From assembly GCF_024139115.2 (NCBI RefSeq), contig NC_085140.1, positions 314,157,259 to 314,221,258 on the forward strand: DNA of 64,000 bases, in the 5' to 3' direction. Made by a program: the position numbers and the translations under genes. The notes beneath the pieces were generated by a model. That model had not been told where the DNA came from, did no database searches, and saw only the letters and a list, made by a program, of their open reading frames with translations. This document shows positions 57,101 through 64,000 of the stretch, one piece after another (position 1 is the stretch's first letter; every line of letters starts with the position of its first letter). This stretch comes from Armigeres subalbatus. Its lineage: Eukaryota > Arthropoda > Insecta > Diptera > Culicidae.

Positions 57101-58720
57101 ATTTTTACAAATTTGGCGCCCAATTTGAACGCCAAAATGGAACAAACACCCACCCACCACGACCAATGGAAAATTGCTCCAGATAATTTATGAACATTTT
57201 ATGCACCATGAAATTTTTAATATCCACCCTCCTGGAAGATCGATGTGGGCACATGAGCTACGCAGCCGATGGATGGTTCCCGATAATTCGTTTCGGTCGA
57301 TTATGTGGAGCAACAAAAAGCCCCCCAAAAAAAACAACCGCCCTCGCCGCCACCGACACCGAACAATAAACTTGCTCGCCAGAGAGATTCGTTTTGGGGC
57401 TCGGAATAATTTCGGCCTGCAAAGAAAATCTATCCGAGCTTCGGGCGGCGGCGGCGGCTAGATGAGCCTCGAGCTTCGCTAATAGAGGAAATCATTAAGT
57501 TTGGGGAAGAGATAAATAATTCGAAGCCGCACCAGTGCCGAGCCAAATGGGTAAATGAGCCGCTGCGCTGCTGCGAGGGGTGGGCTCAGGTGAGGTGGAC
57601 ATGGCGAGTGTGGAATAGTAGGTGGGCTGTAAAAAAAACGGTCATCGTTTGATGCGCGGAACGTACATATGCTGGGATTGGAGTTGGTCTTCTTGGCGCA
57701 AAGTTACCTGGAAAAGGGACACAAAGCGTTGATCTTAATCAGTGAACGGGGAACTGGCGAGATAATTAAGCGTTGGATAGTGGTTTCCAGCATTCTAGGA
57801 AGCACCAAGGTTAGTGTGGGAATATCGTCTTTATGTTTCTGTTCCTAACTGGTTGGGTTTTGGAAATCATGAACTTGAATGTTACTGTTTTAAGTCATAC
57901 GTTAGTCGAACTATTGAAATACTAATTCACCGACACCTTCATCGGTTAAATTTGCAGCACATCATAGAATCACCATTCACCATTGCCTTTTGATTGGTAA
58001 CGGTTTCACTTCATCAAACGTCGCGAAACGTCAAGGACGGATCGATGTCGTGGATCTAATAAATGCACCTCTTCTAGAGATGATAGAACGGGGTTTAATA
58101 CATATGTGAAATAGGCACCGCACAATTCGCTGACTACTCAGCACGAGAGAGACCTTCCGGAGGTTAAGTCCATCTGTCGCTTTTGTCCGCACGTAAACGA
58201 CGACGACGACGGAGTGATTCAAGGATCCATTCCTATTAGTTTTTTTGTTGTTCGCAGCAGCATCCATTGTTGGACACTCTTAGGGTGGAATGGTAAATGC
58301 CGGCCCTCTCAGTAGCTGAATTTTATTCTTGCTGTAAATAGTCAAATGAATTCCACATGTATAACCCTGTTTCCCTGCATGCCAATTATTAAATAAAACT
58401 TTCGAATTGCAATTTTGTTGAAATGTGACTCAACTTTTTCCGATGGAATTTGAAAAATAGATAAAATGTTTATTCTCTTCAAAATGTGATTAAATCTCGG
58501 TAGATAGAGGTCCCACTACAGACCAATGTATCCTTCATACGATGCTTCTGTTGATGATGACGATGGACGGTGTCGGGTTGGGCATCACCGTGCACGACGT
58601 GTCATTAATGAACTTACAAATAATTAAAATTTAAGGCCAGTTTGCATCACAGCGCAGCTTAAGGATGCAGCTGAGAGGAGGCGTCGAAAAACAAGATTGC
58701 ATGGCTGTAACCGGGATTGT
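51132..58720. other. Long, mostly non-repetitive block without a recognisable gene
   Basis: This is the largest stretch free of the dispersed repeats. Composition is balanced, with (GTC)n/(GAC)n microsatellites (52950-52970, 58197-58213), CAG tracts near 55793-55812 and homeodomain-type TAATTA/AATTAAT strings (for example 54850, 55110-55140, 56008). Open frames up to 118 codons overlap on both strands and show no known domain. Given a minus-strand klumpfuss exon at 10.5-12.1 kb, an upstream exon or promoter could lie here, but none can be proven from sequence. Confidence 0.4.
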
Positions 58721-58985
58721 TACCATTGAAGGGGCTTTCATAGTGGAATATTTTTCAATTTATTCAAAAAATAAAAAAAAAATATTCACAGTTATTCTAA
58801 GAAAATACCAATAAGCCTTACAACAAAGTTCTTCGAATATATAGAGGGTTGATTTCATTTGATGTTAATCGAATAGTTCTATCACGATTTTTTTTTCCGA
58901 TTGTGGTTCGAAATGTTTCTCCAATAATTGCTTCATGAAAGATATTTCCAGGAATGTTTCGAAAAAAAATTCTTGCTATTTTCTT
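58721..58985. other. AT-rich spacer
   Basis: AT-rich sequence with long A and T runs and no open frame of note. It separates the non-repetitive block from the repeat-rich end of the window. Confidence 0.35.
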
Positions 58986-59360
58986 TTGGCGATAATCTGA
59001 CGGGTCGTTTGACCGAAAGTCATTGAGAAGTAAGAAGTAAGAATTAGATGTGAGAAATGAGAAGTGTGATGTGAGACGTATCCCTTTTCATGTCTCACTC
59101 CTCATTCTTATTGCTGACTTCTCACTGTGAACAATGAGAAGTGACAAATAAGGAGTAAGAAGTGAGGCATCTCTCTTCTCGCATCACACTCCTCATTGAT
59201 AATTTCACATTCTCACTATGAAAAGTGTGTAGCGCGAAGTGAGAAAAGAGAAATAAGAGAGATCTCGTTTCTAACTTCTCACTCTTCTTTTCTCAGCTCT
59301 CACCATGCTGAGTGTGAAGTGAGAAGTGTGAAATGATTTCTCACTTCTCACTTTGTACTC
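58986..59360. repeat. GAGAAGTGAG dyad array (copy 6 of the composite family)
   Basis: A short GTCGTTTGACCGAAAGTCATT remnant leads into alternating AGTGAGAAATGAGAAG and CTCACTTCTCACT tracts. Junctions CTCACTGTGAACAATGAG, CTCACTATGAAAAGTG and CTCACCATGCTGAGTG are spaced about 75-85 bp, showing a tandem series of hairpin-forming units like those at 26.8-27.7 kb. Confidence 0.65.
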
Positions 59361-59400
59361 CACAAGCGAAATGTTAAAAAATGTGTAAGTATAAGAACGT

Positions 59401-59487
59401 GGGACCCTCCTTAGTCGTGCGGTGATATGCGCGGCTACAAAGCAAGACCATTCTGAGGGTGGCTGAGTTCGATTCCCGGTGCGGTCT
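59401..59487 (+). mobile_element. 5' fragment of a Feilai-like SINE
   Basis: It starts GGGACCCTCCTTAGTCGTGC and carries the B-box-like AGTTCGATTCCC, aligning to the first ~87 bp of the SINE at 33008. Homology stops after GCGGTCT, so only the tRNA-related head remains. The B box has one change (GGTTCGA to AGTTCGA). Confidence 0.75.
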
Positions 59488-59489
59488 AC

Positions 59490-60276
59490 TCTGTGTTCCA
59501 TCTACCATCTCATAGAAAAATTGATCCTGTTATAAATATTGTTTGTGCATATCAATCTTTTGTATTAATGGTCTACAACAAGCACAAAGAATCTTCGAAA
59601 ATTAGTAATTTGTAAAGAGTTATAAAATCAATTCAATCAAAGTTAATTGCCTATTTCCGGGGATTAAACCACCCGACTTCAACCCGATCGCAGATCGAAA
59701 CCTGTCTGATATTCGTTTCGAACTAGAGCTCAAACATCTTTAGCCGCTTTAGGGCTTTCCCGTTCGCCTCTTGAATCATTGCTTACAAGACATGGGTTAT
59801 TGTGAACAATGTATCAAAATTCTGACTTGTGGTTGATCAGCGGCATCATTAAAAGTCTCCGAGAGGCCTACTAAAGTACATATCGGTGAAGATTTGTCGA
59901 TGCTTTTCTTTTATTTTCTGTTGGCTCTTTTGGAAGTTTATCTCCAAGACTCCGGAAGAAAAAGTTCAGTTTTCTTCACCAGCAAGTCGAATCATCAATT
60001 TTTTTCTCAGCCGAAATGGAGGCTTGAAGCACCTGTTGATATTGGCCTTCTGAATCCTGGTGCCTTACGACTCCCGGTCTTCAAACATATCGATCGAGGT
60101 GGCCTTTCCCTCGGTGGCGTTGAAATAGTGGCTGGATTCAAATTTGAACTGCTGAAAGAAACAGGACTGAGGACTCTGACATCGATCAGCCACTTCAGGG
60201 CGTTATTGCCTGCCCTTGCCCTAATCATCGATTGCAAAAGTAATTTTGAAAACTGTTAACCAGATTCTAGTAATAA
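59490..60276. other. Spacer with an unassigned open frame
   Basis: A plus-strand frame of 121 codons (59894-60259) begins MSMLFFYFLLALLEVYL, which resembles a signal peptide. It overlaps a minus frame and has no known domain or supporting context. I do not call a gene; it may be a transposon remnant. Confidence 0.35.
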
Positions 60277-60487
60277 CTAGTCGACCCGGCAGTCGTTGTC
60301 CTGCATAGTAAGTGAAAACGTGCCTTAGTTTTTCACGATTTTCTTAGCTTTACCCTGGTTTTCACATGAGAGAATGACCGTCGGAGATTATAACCAACAG
60401 GTTTGCTGAAAAAATGTAGAAAATCCATCCGGCCGTTTTCTGGTTATGCGGATACGAACACAGACCAACTCATTTTTATTATATAGA
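60277..60487 (+). mobile_element. Dispersed repeat starting ACTAGTCGACCCGGCAG
   Basis: The left edge CTAGTCGACCCGGCAG..GTTGTCCTGCATA and the right edge CCGTTTTCTGGTTATGCGG..ACCAACTCATTTTTATT..ATATAGAT are strings I recall from widespread insect interspersed repeats, probably a non-autonomous retroposon. I cannot name the family. It abuts the left edge of minisatellite B. Confidence 0.5.
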
Positions 60488-62390
60488 TCAGTGGTTCTCA
60501 ACCTTTTTGAGAGGTACCCCTTCGAACTTTTGCATTAATTGAGGTACCCCTTCTCGAGAGTAGGCTATTGAAAAAATAATTCCGAGTCCTTTGAAGGGAA
60601 GCTCCTTTCAGCTTTCGAATCCCATTAAAGTAGGCTTTCGCGCATCTCGATAAGAGGCTTCTAAGCCTCTTGAAGGCGGTTTTCGAGACACTTAAACGGA
60701 GGCTTCCTTTGCATCTTGAAGGGACGCTTCTAAGCCTCTTAAAAGAAGGATTCCGAGCTTCTTGAAGTAAGGTTTCCGAGCCCCTTGAAATGAGGCTTCC
60801 GAACCACCTGAAAGTAGACTTACGACCCTCTTGTAAGCAGGATTCCGAGCTTCTTAAAAAGAGGCTTACGAGCCTCTTGAAAGGAGGCTTCCGAGCATCT
60901 TGGAAGGAGTCTCCCGAGCCTCTCGAAAGGAGGCTTTTGAGCCTCTTGAAAGGAGGCTTTTGAGCCTCTTGAAAGGAGGCTTTTGAGCCTCTTGGAAGGA
61001 GGCTTCCGAGCCTCTTGGAAGGAGGCTTCCGAGCCTCTTGGAAGGAGGCTTCCGAGCCTCTTGGAAGGAGGCTTCCGAGCCTCTTGGAAGGAGGCTTCCG
61101 AGCCTCTTGGAATGAGGCTTCCGAGCCTCTTGGAAGGAGGCTTTCGAGCCTCTTGGAAGGAGGCTTTCGAGCCTCTTGGAAGGAGGCTTTCGAGCCTCTT
61201 GGAAGGAGGCTTCTGAGCCTCTTGGAAGGAGGCTTCCGAGCCTCTTGGAAGGAGGCTTCCGAGCCTCTTGGAAGGAGGCTTCTAAGCCTCCTGAAGGGAG
61301 CCTTCCGAGCCTCTTGGAAAAAGGCTTCAGATCCTCTTGAAAGAAGGCTTCCGAGCACCTTGAAAAGAGGCTTCCGAGCACCTTGAAAGGAGGCTTCCGA
61401 GCACCTTGAAAGGAGGCTTCCGAGCCTCTTGGAAGGAGGCTTCCGAGCCTCTTGAAAAAGGGCTTCTGCGCCTCTTGAGAGAAGGCCTCCGAGCCTCTTG
61501 AAAGGAGACTTTCGAGTCTCTTGAAAGGAGGCTTCGAGCCTCTTGAAAGGAGGTTTCTGAGCTTCTTGAAAGGAGGCTTCCGAGCCTCTTGGAAGGAGGC
61601 TTCCGAGCCTATTGGAAGGAGGCTTCCGAGCCTCTTGGAAGGAGGCTTCCGAATCCCATTATAGGAGGCTTCTGCGCCTCTTGATAAGAGGCTTCTAAGC
61701 CTCTTGAAGGCGGTTTTCGACACACTTAAACGGAGGCTTCCTTTGCATCTTGAAGGGATGCTTCTAAACCTCTTAAAAGAAGGATTCCGAACTTCTTGAA
61801 GCGAGGTTTCCGAGCCTCTTGAAATGAGGCTTCCGAACCACCTGAAAGTAGACTTACGACCCTGTTGTAAGCAGGATTCCGAGCTTCTTAAAAAGAGGCT
61901 TACGAGCCTCTTGAAAGGAGGCTTCCGAGCCTCTTGGAAGGAGGCTTCCGAGCCTCCTGAAAGGAGTCTCCCGAGCCTCTTGAAAGGAGGCTTTTGAGCC
62001 TCTTGAAAGGAGGCTTCCGAGCCTCTTGGAAGGAGGCTTCCGAGCCTCTTTAAGGGAGGCTTTCGAGCCTTTTGGAAGGAGGCTTCCGAGCCTCCTGAAG
62101 GGAGCCTTCCGAGCCTCTTGGAAAAAGGCATCATATCCTCTTGAAAGGAGGCTTTTGAGCCTCTTAAAAGGAGGCTTCCGAGCACCTTGAAAGGAGGCTT
62201 CCGAGCCTCTTGAAAAAAGGCTTCTGCGCCTCTTAAGAGAAGGCCTCCGAGCCTCTTGAAAGGAAGCTTCGAGCCTCTTGAAACGAGGTTTCTGAGCCTC
62301 TTGAAAGGAAGCTTACGAGCCTCTTGGAAGGAGGCTTCCGAGCCTCTTGGAAGGAGGCTTCCGAGCCTCTTGGAAGAAGGCTACTGCTAC
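60488..62390. repeat. Minisatellite B: ~1.8-kb array of a 23-bp dyad unit, at a hAT-like end
   Basis: The left edge is CAGTGGTTCTCAACCTTTTT, a hAT-type terminal sequence, followed by GGTACCCC strings. From about 60580 on, roughly 78 units of 23 bp follow; each contains GAGCCTC, TTGGAAG and GAGGCTTCC, and AGCCTC and GAGGCT are inverted. A higher-order duplication is present: a segment of about 300 bp starting at the CCCATT at 60621 recurs at 61655, 1034 bp away (about 45 units). No matching right terminus is visible near 62390. Minus-strand frames of 286 and 439 codons and plus frames of 77 and 123 codons arise only from the repeat. Confidence 0.9.
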
Positions 62391-63002
62391 TAAGGATATA
62401 TATATTCCTTATCTTTCTTCCTTGTTGAAACTAATCGATATTTTTTGGAAAATATGCATTTTTCTGAGTTGGCCATAAAAAGGCACTAAGGTAGCCAAAC
62501 CCAATACACTTCCCTTACTGGATAAAAGAGTTTAGCTTGGTACAATTGTTTGAAGTGAAGAAACCCGAATACGAAGTAAGTTGAAGTCGTACAAAAAGGT
62601 GATAACCTAAAATCGCTATGATAAACAAAACAAATCGACCAAAACATGATCGCGGAAGCTGTACACGATAATGTAGACGAAATTACGCAAAGGCGAACAT
62701 TGAACATGAAAAGCTTCCTGGGCAGGGATTTTAGGCAGCAACCTAAAGAGGAAAAGAGGCAGACATTTGCAAACCCGTCAAAGTTAATCTGGTGTAGCAG
62801 ATCATCCGTTCCTGTGCCTAGAACAGCAGCATTTACTTTGTGACCGGAGCCATCAACCAGAAAATCGGTTTGAGTGAGTTGTTCCGTTCTATTTTCACCA
62901 GAATTGGCTTCTGTTGTTACGGGAAAGAATCCATGGAGTGGTCCGACGTGAACAACGTGCAGATTAAAGACACTATAAACAAAGACGCAAAATTTGATCC
63001 TT
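62391..63002. other. Unassigned DNA with a 173-codon minus-strand frame
   Basis: The minus frame 62486-63007 begins MLRIKFCVFVYSVF, but its ATG lies inside the retroposon inserted at 63003, so the frame as it stands is a product of that insertion. I recognise no domain on either strand. It could be a decayed transposon or gene fragment. Confidence 0.4.
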
Positions 63003-63392
63003 AGCATAGCATAGCATAGTTACGGTGTACTTCGTAGATTGGACACTAGTGATACTCATGTTATTTCTTTTGAAATCCTTATTCAGATTGCTATCAGAAA
63101 TCAAGGTGGGTGTGGTCCTTGATTCCAGTCTTAAACAAAAATAACAAAAGCATGAAGATTACTACTCCTGGCCACGCCCATCTTCACCTTAACTTGGGAG
63201 TGGAAGGAAGTGTTGGTGTAGTACTTACTTAACGAGAGGCCCCCGACTCAGCGACATCCTCATAAGTACCACAGAGTTGGATATTGGGAAAGGTATTCGT
63301 TGGGTCAGGATTTGCCTGTAGCTGACAATGTGACCGTGGTAGATCTTACACCGTAACACACCACGCAAAGGTGTCTACCCAGCATTACGGGG
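63003..63392 (-). mobile_element. 390-bp retroposon insert with perfect 28-bp target duplication
   Basis: A 28-bp sequence beginning ATAAACAAAGACGC and ending TTTGATCCTT occurs at 62975-63002 and again, identical, at 63393-63420. The insert begins AGCATAGCATAGCATAG on the plus strand, so in the minus orientation it ends in a CTATGCTATGCTATGCT tail, as expected for a LINE 3' terminus. The body is non-coding and is probably a 5'-truncated LINE or a SINE. Perfect duplication implies a recent insertion. Confidence 0.8.
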
Positions 63393-63420
63393 ATAAACAA
63401 AGACGCAAAATTTGATCCTT

Positions 63421-64000
63421 GAACAAAATAATCAACCGACAACTCTAAATGCGCAACACTGGTGATGTAGAATACATTTTTGAAATTGATCTAAATAATT
63501 TTCGTGATCTAAAAAAATTGAATTTGGATCGAGTTCATCAAGTTAAATTAGGTTGCTATGTTACTATAAACAAGTAATGTTCATTTTCAATCAATTTGTT
63601 GGGAATGATTAGCTTAAATTGATCAAAAAAAGCAAAAAATAATATTTTAAACAGATTTAAAAATAAAATAGCACTTACCAAATGTTACGCGCAATTTTTG
63701 ACAGGTCCCTTGCTCAATTGGATTGAATTGACATTAAATTTGGAATCCTAAACGGCACATTTCCTGTCTTTGATTACAATATCCTGAGTGCAGATGAAGT
63801 TCAAGGATATGGATCCTTCAAACACATTAGAGCGATTTTCAATGAAAAAAAAAAAAACAAAAAATATCAGACCATGGTCAAGCGTAGCCCAAAACAAAAC
63901 AGTTCAACTCAAACTCTGCGTTCTGCGTTCTACGGTGAGAAATGTTATAGTTATAGTTAAAAAAATTTCGTTCAGCATTTAATAGAATCCTTTAGTGCAC
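63421..64000. other. AT-rich DNA to the window edge
   Basis: No gene is recognised. On the minus strand, CATTTGGTAAGTGC at about 63676-63689 would fit a 5' splice donor, but without a matching exon it has little weight. A 64-codon plus frame at 63788-63982 is Lys-rich without a domain. Confidence 0.35.

Noticed and set aside
60498..62185. Minus-strand frames of 286 and 439 codons (GSLLPRGSEASFQEARKPP-type repeats)
   Set aside because: They are translations of the 23-bp minisatellite B and have no unique sequence.
60488..62390. Complete hAT transposon with two inverted ends
   Set aside because: Only the left terminus is recognisable; near 62390 the array simply stops in TATATATATTCC without a matching end.

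Overview
The window looks like nuclear DNA from a large, transposon-rich insect genome, most probably a mosquito of the genus Aedes. The evidence is one intact insect-type C2H2 zinc-finger gene (a klumpfuss homologue), two copies of a tRNA-derived SINE resembling the mosquito Feilai family, many short inverted-repeat elements, decayed non-LTR retrotransposon sequence, and AT-rich spacers with long homopolymer runs. The genus call is inference from these families; no database search was possible.

Gene content: only one protein-coding gene can be supported. It is the last coding exon of klumpfuss on the minus strand (10517-12113, acceptor at 12114-12115), with four intact zinc fingers, a PLDLS co-repressor motif and homopolymer-rich N-terminal segments. 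The reading frame is open up to the splice acceptor, so an upstream exon may exist at a higher coordinate, either inside this window or beyond it. Positions 1-10516 are then 3' UTR and downstream DNA. Much of 12114-64000 may be intron or upstream regulatory DNA of the same gene. The stretches that look non-repetitive (about 12.1-16.7, 20.8-24.7, 29.0-30.5, 40.4-43.8 and 51.3-58.7 kb) are good places to look for enhancers and 5' exons.

Repeats make up much of the rest. (1) Two minisatellites have 23-bp units with an internal dyad: array A at 16.7-20.76 kb and array B at 60.5-62.39 kb. An old, inverted relative of B lies at 6.4-7.0 kb. Because 23 is not a multiple of three and the units hold no stop codons, these arrays give long open frames in nearly every frame. 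They should not be annotated as genes. (2) A recurrent foldback-like family has arms of degenerate TTTGGCCGAA-type repeats around GAGAAGTGAG-type or polypurine cores (6.1, 24.7, 26.2-28.2, 37.7-38.9, 45.3-48.9 and 59.0 kb). One copy encloses a dead LINE. (3) Several small inverted-repeat DNA elements have recognisable target duplications: TA at 4762-4952 and 50288-51129, TTAA at 28175-28419 and 31063-31244, and an 8-bp hAT-type duplication at 33660-36479. (4) Retroposed sequences include the Feilai-like SINE at 33008, a 390-bp insert with a perfect 28-bp target duplication at 63003, and two remarkably short tails of 28 and 51 bp with perfect 13-bp target duplications.

No CRISPR array, rRNA, functional tRNA or bacterial-type operon was seen. 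The most unusual material is the repeat biology: dyad-bearing 23-bp minisatellites, the foldback family, and the ultra-short retroposon tails.
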